The notes: generated from the letters alone by a model not told the origin. A DNA stretch of 64,000 bases from Robertmurraya kyonggiensis (GCF_005116465.1 NZ_SWBM01000004.1:62001-126000); one strand, 5' to 3'; counted from the stretch's first letter, positions 40,198 through 49,647 are shown. A program made the numbers and translations.

Positions 40198-40949
40198 TTC
40201 GATTTCTTCTCCTCAATTTTCGCCGCCGCTTCTTCACCAATCGCGATACGTTGATGTTCAAATAGTTCAGAAATACCTTCCTGCGCTGCTTTTAACAACT
40301 GCTGTAATTGCTCGTAGGAAAAAGTAGCTTCTTCCCCTGTTCCTTGCACCTCTACGAACTCGCCATTTCCTGTCATAACAATATTCATATCCACATTTGC
40401 TTGTGAATCTTCTATGTAATTTAAATCTAATACAACCTCATTATCTTCTAAAATTCCAACACTTGTGGCCGCAAGAAAATCTTTTACCGGATATTTGGAA
40501 AGCTTGCGGTCCTTATATACCTTATGTAAGGCTTGCGTCATCGCCACAAAAGCACCTGTAATGGAAGCCGTTCTTGTTCCTCCATCTGCTTGGATAACAT
40601 CACAATCCACCCATACCGTTCTTTCTCCAAGCGCCTCTAAATCAACAACTGCCCGAAGTGCTCGGCCAATTAAACGTTGAATTTCCATTGTACGCCCAGT
40701 GATTTTCCCTTTAGCAGATTCTCGAATATTTCTTTGTCCTGTAGCACGAGGTAGCATCGAATACTCTGCAGTTACCCACCCTTTTCCTTGCCCTCTCATA
40801 AAAGGTGGCACCTTTTCTTCAATCGTTGCTGTACAAATTACTTTCGTATTCCCTACTGTAATGAGTACAGAGCCTTCTGGATGTATTAAATAATCCGTAT
40901 CAATTTGGATTGGTCGCAATTGAAAAGATTGTCTTTCATCAGCACGCAT
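40194..40949 (-). CDS. rph: Ribonuclease PH
   Basis: A 251-residue phosphorolytic 3'-5' exonuclease that trims tRNA 3' ends. [13 protein letters not shown] near residue 60, [23 protein letters not shown] near 97 and ADGGTRTAS near 121 are conserved. Start ATG 40949 with AAGGAGGAAATGAC upstream. Length matches B. subtilis Rph. Confidence 0.98.
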   Translation of the reverse strand: MRADERQSFQLRPIQIDTDYLIHPEGSVLITVGNTKVICTATIEEKVPPFMRGQGKGWVTAEYSMLPRATGQRNIRESAKGKITGRTMEIQRLIGRALRAVVDLEALGERTVWVDCDVIQADGGTRTASITGAFVAMTQALHKVYKDRKLSKYPVKDFLAATSVGILEDNEVVLDLNYIEDSQANVDMNIVMTGNGEFVEVQGTGEEATFSYEQLQQLLKAAQEGISELFEHQRIAIGEEAAAKIEEKKSK

Positions 40950-41097
40950 TTGTCATTTCCTCCTTCTCCATACACTAGAGTCTATTTTACAATGATTTAA
41001 TCACAATTTCTGCATTAACGTTGACGTATTTTTGAACTCGTAATCCTTAAGTCGAAAAAATAGTGGATAGTTATTTTCTCCTTGCGTCGAAAAAACT

Positions 41098-41141
41098 TAA
41101 ATGAAAGAAGAGGCGGCATTTAGCCAACCTCTTTCTTTCGT
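41098..41141 (-). terminator. Terminator after gerM
   Basis: GAAAGAGGTTGGC and GCCGCCTCTTCTTTC pair around TAAAT on the minus strand, followed by an A/T-rich run. Confidence 0.65.
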
Positions 41142-41170
41142 CCTTTATATAGTATATCAAAAAAGATTTT

Positions 41171-42223
41171 TTAAAAACTACCTGTGTTGACATTTTCAGG
41201 TCGAGTCACTGGTTCTGCTAGCTTCTCCCCATTTTCTCTTACAAGATCTGCTTTTCCATTTACCATCACTTCAACACTTTCGATGCCCTTCTGTTCAGTT
41301 AGAGAAAGAACAAGTGAGTTCAAGACATGCTCAGAGATAACTTTTTCTTCAAAGCTGCCGTAAATGGACTCATTGAAATTCAATGTAACCTTACCATCTT
41401 TAATTTTTGGCTCATCTAATAATTGAACGTCATGAGCAAAATCATTGATTAGAGGTGAATTATAGCTCGGACCTTTTACAAGTTCTGCTACAAGGCCTTC
41501 AATATTATTTTCCTCAACGCGACGAGTGACAGGAACATAGTAGTAAGCCCCTTCATCACCAGCTACATAATAAACTGTTGCCGCCTTTGTATTCGTAATA
41601 TCAACAACCTCTGAAGTATCAATATTGATTCCATTTACTCGACTAATTGATGCTCCAATTGGTGTACCAGCTACTGGCATTTCATTTAAATCATGACCAT
41701 TTAATTGCAGCTTCACATTCTCGATCGAATCAAATTGAGTTAGTGTCCAAGTGACTGCCTGTAAAATTTTCAATTCATCCTCTGGCTTATAATTCTTAAA
41801 TTCATTCGAGAAATTGACCGTAGCCGTCTTATCTTTTACATTAATATTCACTTCTGTGTCAGCAGGTAAAACAGCTGCAAATCCATTTGGAAGTATTTCT
41901 GAAACTGGCCCGTCTTGGACTAAATATTCAATCGCTTGTTTTGCAACAGATTCGGTTTTTGGCAACTCCAATGTCTGAGGTACCACATAACCATTTTTAT
42001 CAAACAAATAAAGCTCTGTTCCAATTGTTTCTTCTGCTACCTCTTGATCCACACCTTCTTCAGCTACACTTTCCTCCGTAACTGTTCCGTCATCCGTATA
42101 CGTTACCGTTTTAGGTGGATCTATTTCCTCTTTCTTTTCACTTCCTAGTAATCCACAGCCAGATAATAGAACGGATGAAATAATCACTGATGTGAATATA
42201 GTAGTTCTCTTATTAATGGACAT
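41171..42223 (-). CDS. gerM: GerM, spore germination/sporulation lipoprotein
   Basis: A 350-residue lipoprotein. ATG 42223 follows TTGGAGGG; an earlier in-frame ATG lacks a site. The signal ends in LLSGCGLLG, a lipobox with Cys near 21. Two GerMN domains follow (about 85-200 and 215-330; QLNGHDLNEMPVAGTP and MVNGKADLVRENG). Known to act in the mother cell during spore envelope formation and needed for germination in B. subtilis. Order racE-gerM-rph is conserved. Confidence 0.95.
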   Translation of the reverse strand: MSINKRTTIFTSVIISSVLLSGCGLLGSEKKEEIDPPKTVTYTDDGTVTEESVAEEGVDQEVAEETIGTELYLFDKNGYVVPQTLELPKTESVAKQAIEYLVQDGPVSEILPNGFAAVLPADTEVNINVKDKTATVNFSNEFKNYKPEDELKILQAVTWTLTQFDSIENVKLQLNGHDLNEMPVAGTPIGASISRVNGINIDTSEVVDITNTKAATVYYVAGDEGAYYYVPVTRRVEENNIEGLVAELVKGPSYNSPLINDFAHDVQLLDEPKIKDGKVTLNFNESIYGSFEEKVISEHVLNSLVLSLTEQKGIESVEVMVNGKADLVRENGEKLAEPVTRPENVNTGSF

Positions 42224-42362
42224 GCATATCCCTCCAAAGACAGTTTGTACTAACATATATACGAGCCCTATTTTCAAATTAGACCGCAACTGATAAAAAA
42301 AATGGACAACATGCATGAAAATATTTAATTTTTACAAATGATTTCAAAAAAAATAAGCCCCC

Positions 42363-43175
42363 TTAACGGAGACTTTTACTGCCAATTTTAATTTTTTGTA
42401 CGTTAGTTATATCTTTCCCTAACCAGCTCGAAGCGATTTTTGAAAAAATACGACTTGAACCTGTTGTGAAATATTCATGTTCAGGAATCTCACTATTATT
42501 CGTAAGTAGACCCTTATAATTTAAGATACTACTTACTTCTCTAGCCGTTTCTTCCCCAGAACTGATGACATTAATTCCAGTTCCCATCGTCGCTTTAATG
42601 ATCGGTTCTAAAAGTGGGTAATGGGTACAACCTAATATAAGGGTATCTAATCCCTTGTTTTGTAGAGGAATGAGGGTTTCTGCCACAACTTTCCGTGCGA
42701 CTGGACCATCATAATCTCCACTCTCCACTAATGGTACAAATTTCGGACAAGCTAAGCTATTCACTTTAGTTGAGCCATTAATCGATTTTAAGGCAATTTC
42801 GTATGCATTGCTCTTAATCGTACCCACGGTTCCTATAACACCTATATGATAATTCTTTGTCACCTTTAAAGCTGTTATCGCTCCTGGGTAAATCACACCA
42901 ATTACGGGTATCGGTAAAGTTCTTTTAATTTCTTCTAGAGCAACAGCAGTAGCTGTATTACAAGCAATAACAAGCATTTTAATATTCTTATCTAATAAAA
43001 AATCTGTAAGCTGCCATGTAAACTTTTTTACTTCTTCACCGGAGCGGGGGCCATATGGACATCTTGCTGTATCGCCTAAATACACAATCCGTTCATACGG
43101 TAGTTGACGCATGATTTCCTTTGCTACCGTTAGACCACCTACACCAGAATCAATAACTCCAATTGGTTGTTCCAA
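42363..43175 (-). CDS. racE: Glutamate racemase
   Basis: A 270-residue enzyme that makes D-glutamate for peptidoglycan. Both catalytic cysteines are visible, IACNTATA near residue 73 and LGCTHYPLL near 185, plus [14 protein letters not shown] at the start. It lies 10 bases after ysmB, as in B. subtilis. Confidence 0.98.
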   Translation of the reverse strand: MEQPIGVIDSGVGGLTVAKEIMRQLPYERIVYLGDTARCPYGPRSGEEVKKFTWQLTDFLLDKNIKMLVIACNTATAVALEEIKRTLPIPVIGVIYPGAITALKVTKNYHIGVIGTVGTIKSNAYEIALKSINGSTKVNSLACPKFVPLVESGDYDGPVARKVVAETLIPLQNKGLDTLILGCTHYPLLEPIIKATMGTGINVISSGEETAREVSSILNYKGLLTNNSEIPEHEYFTTGSSRIFSKIASSWLGKDITNVQKIKIGSKSLR

Positions 43176-43185
43176 ACATCTCGCC

Positions 43186-43641
43186 TCATTCTCGCATATC
43201 TTGATGTAATCGCATTAAGTTGTCCTTTAGCGTGACAACCTCTTCATCAGAGTGATTTTTTAGCACTTCCTGAAGGTAAACTTGACGCTTCTTAATTACT
43301 TCGTCAATAATTCTTTCCCCTTCTGCTAAAAGATGAATCCTGACGACACGTCGATCCTTTGGGTCCTTTACACGCTTCACTAATTCGTTGCGTTCCATTC
43401 GGTCGACAAGGTCAGTTGTTGTGCTAAAGGCTAAATACATTTTATTCGATAACTCACCAATTGTCATGTCTCCTTCTTCAAAAAGCCACTGTAACGCGAC
43501 AAACTGAGGAGGCGTAATTGTATAATTGCTAAGGATTTCTCTTCCTTTTTGTTTCACAATTCCTGATATGTATCTTAAATCCTTTTCTATGTCCGCAACA
43601 ATCGATAAATCTTTCAGTTCTTTCGTCTTCTCTTGCTCCAT
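43186..43641 (-). CDS. ysmB: MarR-family regulator YsmB
   Basis: A 151-residue winged-helix regulator. [21 protein letters not shown] near residue 60 is the recognition helix region and [16 protein letters not shown] near 95 the wing. Effector and targets are unknown; position before racE suggests a link to the cell wall, but this is inference. Confidence 0.92.
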   Translation of the reverse strand: MEQEKTKELKDLSIVADIEKDLRYISGIVKQKGREILSNYTITPPQFVALQWLFEEGDMTIGELSNKMYLAFSTTTDLVDRMERNELVKRVKDPKDRRVVRIHLLAEGERIIDEVIKKRQVYLQEVLKNHSDEEVVTLKDNLMRLHQDMRE

Positions 43642-43764
43642 CCCATGACCACTCCCCTATTCCGAATCCGTACCAATCACATAATTTTTCTTTTATTTTC
43701 TACCTTTTTCCTTGAAATTTCAAGAAGAAATAGAACGAGGTCGTCGGATACTGTCGAAAATGTG

Positions 43765-43796
43765 TAAACCGGCACCCAAATTGGATTGCCGGTTTT
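43765..43796. terminator. Hairpin between gerE and ysmB
   Basis: AACCGGCA and TGCCGGTT separated by 12 bases, with TTTCATTT on the plus side and a weaker T-run on the minus side. It probably ends gerE transcription. Confidence 0.55.
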
Positions 43797-43799
43797 CAT

Positions 43800-44024
43800 T
43801 TAAAGTTCTAGCTCTCCCATTCGAAGGAGCTCTACAACGGCTTGTGAACGCCCCTTAACGCCTAACTTCTGCATGGCATTCGAAATATGATTCCGAACCG
43901 TTTTTTCGCTGATAAACAGTTCACTAGCGATTTCTTTCGTAGTTTTATCTTGTACTAATAACTCAAATACTTCTCTTTCACGTTTGGTGAGTAATGGCTT
44001 GTGAGTATATTCATTCTCCTTCAA
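43800..44024 (-). CDS. gerE: GerE, late mother-cell transcription factor
   Basis: A 74-residue LuxR-type DNA-binding protein that tunes coat gene expression with sigma-K. The whole protein is the helix-turn-helix: [20 protein letters not shown], then [18 protein letters not shown]. Size and sequence match B. subtilis GerE. A sigma-K promoter lies upstream. Confidence 0.98.
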   Translation of the reverse strand: MKENEYTHKPLLTKREREVFELLVQDKTTKEIASELFISEKTVRNHISNAMQKLGVKGRSQAVVELLRMGELEL

Positions 44025-44088
44025 GTATTGTAACCCTCCTTGCCTTCGCCAGCTATGAACAGCGGGGTGGGTATATATTTAGTCACGA

Positions 44089-44116
44089 TATCATATGTGA
44101 ATTATTCAATGAGAGT
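44089..44116 (-). promoter_or_regulatory. Sigma-K promoter of gerE
   Basis: On the minus strand AC (44116-44115), 17 bases, then CATATGATA (44097-44089), matching the sigma-K consensus AC/CATANNNTA. It lies 65 bases before the gerE start, in agreement with known sigma-K control of gerE. Confidence 0.75.
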
Positions 44117-44210
44117 GACTACAAACCTTTAAAGGAGTTCGTGTTTTATAAGAAAATGTGCGAATGCGGAGTTTACTAAATAGCTCCCTCTTTTAGATTT
44201 AACTCTTTTT

Positions 44211-44636
44211 TCATATTTTCTGTCCATGGAAGACTCTTACCCGTCTTTTTAGAAATCTGAACAATCGTTCCACGGCCCACAAAACTAATATTCCGTTTTC
44301 ATTTTTTCCCATGTAGTGGATATCAACTGAGGAAATTCCAACACTATTGGCCTTCACATAGATCCTTAATCTTTCATCGAAAAATACTTGTTTTAGAAAA
44401 TCACATTGCAGGTCAGCCACAACAATAATGGCTTCGCTTTTTTCATTTAACCAATCCGCCATGAATCCTTTACTCTTAAAAAATTCAATCCGCGCCTCTT
44501 CATAATATGTAAAAGGGACCGTATTGTTTAAATGTCCAAACATATCCGTCTCAGAAAATCTTACTCTTACCGGATAATAAAAATCAAAATCCTTCTGCCA
44601 CGTGGCTAAATCATCAATATAGCTAATTCTGCTCAT
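44211..44636 (-). CDS. ysmA: Acyl-CoA thioesterase YsmA
   Basis: A 141-residue hot-dog-fold thioesterase. RFSETDMFGHLNNTVPFTYYEEARIEF near the start has the catalytic Asp (D in ETDMFGH) of the 4HBT class. It would release free fatty acid from acyl-CoA. The promoter carries a FadR-like operator (44656-44675). Between gerE and sdhB as in B. subtilis. Confidence 0.9.
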   Translation of the reverse strand: MSRISYIDDLATWQKDFDFYYPVRVRFSETDMFGHLNNTVPFTYYEEARIEFFKSKGFMADWLNEKSEAIIVVADLQCDFLKQVFFDERLRIYVKANSVGISSVDIHYMGKNENGILVLWAVERLFRFLKRRVRVFHGQKI

Positions 44637-44655
44637 CTAAATCCCTCCTGATTTT

Positions 44656-44702
44656 ATGAATGATTATTCATTCATTATAAAACATTTTCGGATAATTGGG
44701 AA
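44656..44702 (-). promoter_or_regulatory. ysmA promoter with FadR-like operator
   Basis: ATGAATGA (44656-44663), four bases, TCATTCAT (44668-44675): a perfect palindrome with the same arms and spacing as the operator of the fadR gene in this window. TATAAT (44679-44674) overlaps it; TTCCCA (44702-44697) is a plausible -35 at 17 bases. Confidence 0.65.
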
Positions 44703-44828
44703 TAATTTAGGATGGTTGGATGGCATTAGGTAGCATTACATATACGTTTGATTTGTATAGGGTGGCTTTCTGAAGGAGGTAATTTTAGCACTGGAAATCT
44801 TTTACTACATCATCTTTTGAAAATACCC

Positions 44829-45050
44829 TATTCTGTCTGACGAATCCCATTTGCACGCCATGTTCTTCTGAAAAAGCAACATCCTGACCGACAAATCCCA
44901 TTTGCTCGCCAAGATTCTCCGAGAACACTCCATCCTGACCGACAAATCCCATTTGCACGCCATGTTCCTCTGAAAACACTACATCCTGACCGACAAATCC
45001 TATTTGCACGCCAAGAACCTCACAAAATGACCAATCCTGACCGGCAAAAT
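44829..45050. repeat. 51-bp tandem repeat, about 4.3 copies
   Basis: The unit beginning catcctgaccgacaaatccc recurs at 44829, 44880, 44931, 44982 and 45033 (partial), exactly 51 bases apart with a few differences. On the minus strand it keeps an open frame (17-residue repeat containing QMGFVGQD) but has no good start: the frame begins within the sdhB terminator. I regard it as an intergenic repeat element. Confidence 0.85.
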
Positions 45051-45097
45051 AAAAAAGCTGCCCCAAAGGACACCAAATGACCTATCGGGACAGCTTT
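45048..45097 (-). terminator. Terminator after sdhB
   Basis: AAAGCTGTCCC pairs with GGGGCAGCTTT across a 20-base loop, then TTTATTTT on the minus strand. It ends the sdhCAB operon. Confidence 0.75.
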
Positions 45098-45113
45098 CCA
45101 CAATATTAAATTA

Positions 45114-45875
45114 TTAAACTTGATCGCTTCCGAAGAAGTTCTTGAATGATTGAATTGCTGTGTCTCTATTTAATGCTGCAATCGAAGTTGTCAAAGGAAT
45201 TCCCTTTGGACAAGACTGAACGCAGTTTTGTGAGTTCCCACAGTTAGCAAGTCCACCGTCTCCCATAATAGCATCTAAGCGTTCTGCTTTATGCATCTCT
45301 CCAGTAGGATGAGAGTTAAATAGACGAACCTGTGAAAGCGGTGCAGGACCGATAAAGTTGGAGTTGCTATTTACATTTGGACACGCTTCTAGACAAACAC
45401 CACAAGTCATACATTTTGAAAGCTCATAAGCCCATTGGCGTTTTTTCTCCGGCATACGAGGTCCAGGACCTAAATCGTATGTACCATCGATTGGAATCCA
45501 AGCCTTTACCTTTTTCAAGGAATCAAACATACGGCTTCTATCCACTTGTAAGTCCCTAATAACAGGGAATGTACGCATTGGCTCTAAGCGAATTGGTTGC
45601 TCAAGCTGATCAACAATCGCCGAACAAGATTGACGTGGCTTTCCGTTGATGACCATGGAACAAGCTCCACATACTTCTTCTAGACAGTTCATATCCCAAG
45701 TAATTGGAGAACTTTCTTGTCCCTTCGCGTTAACTGGATTACGACGAATCTCCATTAATGCAGAAATAACGTTCATATTCGGACGATAAGGTACTTCAAA
45801 TTCTTCCTGATATGGTTCAGCTTCAGGTGAATCTTGTCTTGAAATAATAAATCGAACAGTTCTAGTTTCAGACAT
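45114..45875 (-). CDS. sdhB: Succinate dehydrogenase iron-sulphur subunit
   Basis: A 253-residue subunit of respiratory complex II. Three cysteine groups hold the [2Fe-2S], [4Fe-4S] and [3Fe-4S] clusters: NCLEEVCGACSM (about 62), CMTCGVCLEACPN (about 155) and NCVQSCPKG (about 217). It passes electrons from SdhA to the membrane heme of SdhC. Four bases behind sdhA. Confidence 0.98.
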   Translation of the reverse strand: MSETRTVRFIISRQDSPEAEPYQEEFEVPYRPNMNVISALMEIRRNPVNAKGQESSPITWDMNCLEEVCGACSMVINGKPRQSCSAIVDQLEQPIRLEPMRTFPVIRDLQVDRSRMFDSLKKVKAWIPIDGTYDLGPGPRMPEKKRQWAYELSKCMTCGVCLEACPNVNSNSNFIGPAPLSQVRLFNSHPTGEMHKAERLDAIMGDGGLANCGNSQNCVQSCPKGIPLTTSIAALNRDTAIQSFKNFFGSDQV

Positions 45876-45878
45876 GGC

Positions 45879-47639
45879 TTAGTTCTCCTCCTTTTTCTTA
45901 GAATAATCACGCTTACGCGGCGCGATTAAGGAAGTGTCTACTTCTTCGTAGTGGAATGCAGGTGCTTGTTTAGCATCTACAAATTTAGCCATTGTTGTTT
46001 TTAAGAATTCCTCATCATTTCTTTCAGGGAAGTCTGGCTTGTAGTGAGCTCCACGACTTTCATTACGATTGTAAGCTCCAATCGTAATAACACGAGCCAA
46101 CTGAAGCATGTTTTGTAGCTGACGCGTGAACGCAGCCCCTTGGTTGCTCCATTTTGCTGTGTCGTGAATATTAATGTTTTCATAACGCTCAAGCAGCTCT
46201 TGTAATTTCTCGTCTGTTTTCAATAATTTATCATTGTAACGAACAACAGTAACATTGTCTGTCATCCATTCACCAAGCTCTTTATGAAGAACATAAGCAT
46301 TTTCAGTTCCATCCATGGACATGATGTTGTTCCATTTCTCTTGTTCTTGTTGAACATGCTGCTCAAATAAAGAAGAAGAAAGGGAATCAACACTCTTTTC
46401 AAGACCATTCACATATTTCACAGCATTTGGACCAGCAACCATACCACCGTAGATAGCAGATAGTAAGGAGTTTGCTCCGAGACGGTTCGCACCGTGCTGA
46501 GAATAATCACATTCACCTGCTGCAAATAATCCAGGGATGTTCGTCATTTGATCATTATCAACCCATAGACCACCCATTGAATAGTGAACAGCTGGGAAGA
46601 TTTTCATTGGTAATTTACGTGGATCCTCACCAGTGAACTTCTCATAAATTTCAATAATTCCACCAAGCTTAATATCAAGCTCTTTTGGATCCTTATGAGA
46701 AAGATCAAGGTACACCATGTTTTCCCCGTTAATACCTAATTTTTGATTCACACACACATCAAAAATTTCACGAGTCGCAATATCACGAGGAACTAAGTTT
46801 CCGTACGCTGGATATTTTTCCTCTAAGAAATACCAAGGCTTCCCATCTTTATAAGTCCAAACTCGTCCGCCTTCTCCACGAGCTGATTCACTCATTAGAC
46901 GAAGCTTGTCATCCCCAGGAATCGCTGTAGGGTGGATTTGAATAAACTCACCATTTGCATAATAGGCTCCTTGCTGATATACAATCGACGCAGCGGAACC
47001 AGTGTTAATAACAGAGTTAGTAGATTTTCCAAAGATAATTCCTGGGCCACCAGATGCTAGAATTACTGCATCTGCAGGGAATGATTTAATTTCCATTGAT
47101 GTAAGGTTTTGAGCCATGATTCCACGACAAATTCCTTCATCATCAACGATTACCCCTAAAAATTCCCAACCTTCGAATTTTGAAACTAACCCAGCAACCT
47201 CATGACGACGAACCTGTTCATCTAATGCATATAGAAGCTGTTGTCCTGTTGTCGCTCCAGCAAAGGCCGTACGGTGATGCTGTGTACCTCCAAAACGTCT
47301 GAAATCTAGCAATCCTTCTGGAGTACGGTTGAACATTACACCCATACGGTCAAATAAATGGATAATTCCAGGCGCAGCTTCACACATTGCCTTAACAGGC
47401 GCTTGGTTTGCTAAAAAGTCTCCACCATAAATGGTATCGTCAAAATGAATATAAGGTGAGTCTCCTTCACCTTTTGTATTTACTGCTCCATTAATACCAC
47501 CTTGGGCACAAACAGAGTGAGAACGTTTTACCGGCACTAATGAAAATAATTCAACTGATGTTCCTGTTTCAGCAGCTTTGATCGTTGCCATTAAGCCGGC
47601 TAATCCACCACCGACTACAATAACTTTTCCTTTAGCCAC
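45879..47639 (-). CDS. sdhA: Succinate dehydrogenase flavoprotein subunit
   Basis: A 586-residue FAD enzyme oxidising succinate to fumarate. GTG 47639 is preceded by GGAG; a GTG nine bases earlier is possible. VVGGGLAGLMATIKAAE binds FAD, SVCAQGGINGAVN holds the covalent-flavin histidine region, and RGEGGRVWTYKDG and HYSMGGLWVD are active-site motifs. Very close to B. subtilis SdhA. Confidence 0.98.
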   Translation of the reverse strand: MAKGKVIVVGGGLAGLMATIKAAETGTSVELFSLVPVKRSHSVCAQGGINGAVNTKGEGDSPYIHFDDTIYGGDFLANQAPVKAMCEAAPGIIHLFDRMGVMFNRTPEGLLDFRRFGGTQHHRTAFAGATTGQQLLYALDEQVRRHEVAGLVSKFEGWEFLGVIVDDEGICRGIMAQNLTSMEIKSFPADAVILASGGPGIIFGKSTNSVINTGSAASIVYQQGAYYANGEFIQIHPTAIPGDDKLRLMSESARGEGGRVWTYKDGKPWYFLEEKYPAYGNLVPRDIATREIFDVCVNQKLGINGENMVYLDLSHKDPKELDIKLGGIIEIYEKFTGEDPRKLPMKIFPAVHYSMGGLWVDNDQMTNIPGLFAAGECDYSQHGANRLGANSLLSAIYGGMVAGPNAVKYVNGLEKSVDSLSSSLFEQHVQQEQEKWNNIMSMDGTENAYVLHKELGEWMTDNVTVVRYNDKLLKTDEKLQELLERYENINIHDTAKWSNQGAAFTRQLQNMLQLARVITIGAYNRNESRGAHYKPDFPERNDEEFLKTTMAKFVDAKQAPAFHYEEVDTSLIAPRKRDYSKKKEEN

Positions 47640-47674
47640 GCGTATCACTCCAATCTTATATCTCTAGCAATCTA

Positions 47675-48283
47675 TTAAACGAACGCGAATATTGCACGAA
47701 TCCCTACAATTGATAGGGCAATGAAAATTACCATCGTTACATATGTGGAAATCAATTGTGATCTCGGAGTAACAGTAATCCCCCAGCTCACTGCAAAGGA
47801 CCATAGTCCATTCGCAAAATGGAAAATCGCAGAAACAACCCCGATTATGTAGAACGTAACCATGAATGGATTAGACAAAATACTCTCCATCATATCGAAG
47901 TTAACGTCGGCACCAAAAGCGGCAGCAATTCTCGTTTCCCATACATGCCACGCAAGAAAGATGAGTGTAATTACGCCAGTTACACGTTGGAGTAAGAACA
48001 TCCAGTTGCGGAAAAAATTATATCGGCTCACATTATTTTTTGCTGTGAATGCAATATAAATTCCATAAATTGCATGAAACAACAATGGTAAGAAAATAAC
48101 AAAAATTTCTAAGAAAGTTCTAAAAGGTAAAGATTCCATAAAATGTGCAGCTTTGTTGAAGGATTCCTCTCCTCCAGTAGCAAAATGATTGACCACTAGA
48201 TGCTGTACAAGGAAAAGCCCAACTGGAATAACACCAAGTAGTGAATGCAATCTGCGATTAAAAAACTCTCGATTACTCGCCAT
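47675..48283 (-). CDS. sdhC: Succinate dehydrogenase cytochrome b558 subunit
   Basis: A 202-residue membrane anchor with five hydrophobic segments. RRLHSLLGVIPVGLFLVQHLVVNH, HAIYGIYI, LAWHVWETRI and FHFANGLWSF give the heme-ligand histidines of the single-protein Bacillus anchor. First gene of sdhCAB. Confidence 0.97.
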   Translation of the reverse strand: MASNREFFNRRLHSLLGVIPVGLFLVQHLVVNHFATGGEESFNKAAHFMESLPFRTFLEIFVIFLPLLFHAIYGIYIAFTAKNNVSRYNFFRNWMFLLQRVTGVITLIFLAWHVWETRIAAAFGADVNFDMMESILSNPFMVTFYIIGVVSAIFHFANGLWSFAVSWGITVTPRSQLISTYVTMVIFIALSIVGIRAIFAFV

Positions 48284-48414
48284 GAATTTACCCCCTTTTT
48301 GAATTTAAGCCATGAAGCTTTTCGTTTCTTCCCTATTCCCCTTTAATAGGAATTTCAATCATACTCACTATGTAAAAAATAGTTCGACATTTTTTACAAT
48401 TGTGTGACATGTTC

Positions 48415-48443
48415 ATTTTACTCTCTACTATGGAGAGCGTCAA
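48415..48443 (-). promoter_or_regulatory. sdhCAB promoter
   Basis: On the minus strand TTGACG (48443-48438), 17 bases, TAAAAT (48420-48415), leaving a leader of about 125 bases before sdhC. The spacer contains a CTCTC/GAGAG inverted repeat. The leader holds an exact TGTCGAA at 48389-48383. Confidence 0.75.
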
Positions 48444-48641
48444 GAAAACGGATACACAAAATTCCCTATATAAACAAAATCTTTTGATATTACAAACAAT
48501 GAACTTTTCCTTGTTTATTCCCTTTTTTCTATATATTAAAATAGCAATTATTACTAATTGTACAACTATTCTTTTTTTATTTTTTACGCGTAAAATCGAA
48601 TAAATTGTATATAATAGAATCATAGAAAGAGGGGAAGAATA

Positions 48642-49094
48642 TTGACCGAACTAAATACTTCTGAAATCGTCATTCCAACAGAGTCCGACTCTGTTCCAGT
48701 GTTTGGATATGAACTCATTCGTGAAATACTTTTACCAGGAATTCTTGGCAAAGAAACCTCAGCCATCCTTTATTGGGCTGGAAAAGACCTAGCTCGAAAA
48801 TTCCCACTGCAATCCATGAACGAACTGGTTGATTTTTTCCAAAAAGCAGGATGGGGCCACTTAACAATTACGAACGAAGCAAAAAATGAATTAGAAGTTG
48901 AACTGACAAGCATCCTTACTTCAGAAAAATCACAGAAAAAAGATACTTCAACTTTTCAGCTCGAAGCAGGGTTTCTCGCCCAGCAAATCGAATTCCAGAA
49001 AAACGTAATCGCAGAATGTTATGAGCATCCGAAAAAACGTGCGAAAAAAATCATCTTCACGATCAAATGGGATCGTAAGGACCCGATTGATTAA
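48642..49094 (+). CDS. yslB: YslB family protein (DUF2507)
   Basis: A 150-residue protein from TTG 48642 behind AGAGGGG, with TATAAT at 48610-48615. YELIREILLPGILGKETSAILYWAGKDLARK is typical of the family, which resembles V4R-type ligand-binding folds. Function unknown. Convergent with lysC and sharing its terminator, as in B. subtilis. Confidence 0.92.
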   Translation: MTELNTSEIVIPTESDSVPVFGYELIREILLPGILGKETSAILYWAGKDLARKFPLQSMNELVDFFQKAGWGHLTITNEAKNELEVELTSILTSEKSQKKDTSTFQLEAGFLAQQIEFQKNVIAECYEHPKKRAKKIIFTIKWDRKDPID

Positions 49095-49107
49095 ATTTAT
49101 TCTCACA

Positions 49108-49149
49108 AAAATAAGCCAAATGCGCTCGAACGCGTTTGGCTATTTTTTT
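49108..49149. terminator. Two-way terminator between yslB and lysC
   Basis: AATAAGCCAAATGCG and CGCGTTTGGCTATT pair around CTCGAA; T7 follows on the plus strand and a T-rich run on the minus strand. Confidence 0.85.
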
Positions 49150-49152
49150 GAC

Positions 49153-49647
49153 CTATTGCTTCACAACTGTACCTGCTAATTCAAAAGCTTGATGTAGGGC
49201 TTCTACAGCCTTTAGCATATTTTTTTCTTCAACTACAGTTGAGACCTTGATTTCAGATGTACTAACCATTTTCACTTCGATATCATTCGCTGCTAATACT
49301 TCAAACATCGTAGCGGCCACTCCTGGATTTGAAACCATGCCTGAGCCTACGATGGAAACTTTCGCTAATTCTTCCTCAAACTGAATATTTTCGTATTGGA
49401 GTACCTCTTTATGGTCAACAAAGACTTGAAGCGTATCCTTAATGTCCTGTGATTGAATGGAAAAAGAAACGTCAGTTGTATTCTTATTTGTTGTACTTTG
49501 AATAATGATATCCACATTAATATGATGTTTAGCCAATGTTGTAAAAATCGTAGACAGGCTCTTTAATGTATTTGAAAGTCCTAATACGGTTACTTTCGTG
49601 ATTTCATCTTCAAAAGCAACTCCTCTGACGACTAAATTTTGTTCCAT
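49153..49647 (-). CDS. lysC: Aspartokinase II beta subunit (internal start)
   Basis: ATG 49647, codon 246 of the alpha chain, has GAGGAGGAAAGC just upstream. The 164-residue product equals the two ACT domains. In B. subtilis the beta subunit is made from the same place, giving an alpha2-beta2 enzyme; the strong internal site supports the same here. Confidence 0.8.
   Translation of the reverse strand: MEQNLVVRGVAFEDEITKVTVLGLSNTLKSLSTIFTTLAKHHINVDIIIQSTTNKNTTDVSFSIQSQDIKDTLQVFVDHKEVLQYENIQFEEELAKVSIVGSGMVSNPGVAATMFEVLAANDIEVKMVSTSEIKVSTVVEEKNMLKAVEALHQAFELAGTVVKQ

Noticed and set aside
41049-41095. Spo0A-box-like GTCGAAAAAA sites (41049 and 41084), plus TGTCGAA at 43752 and 48383
   Set aside because: Seven-base matches are expected often by chance in AT-rich DNA; none has the spacing to a promoter that would make Spo0A control convincing.
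43994-44179. Plus-strand frame upstream of gerE
   Set aside because: It overlaps the sigma-K promoter and gerE start on the other strand and has no ribosome site.
44785-45066. A 93-residue minus-strand open frame of repeating QMGFVGQD units
   Set aside because: It starts inside the sdhB terminator without a ribosome site and is fully explained by a 51-bp DNA repeat whose period is divisible by three.
48333-48623. A 96-residue minus-strand frame between sdhC and yslB
   Set aside because: It covers the sdhCAB and yslB promoters, has no ribosome site and low-complexity Ile/Lys content.
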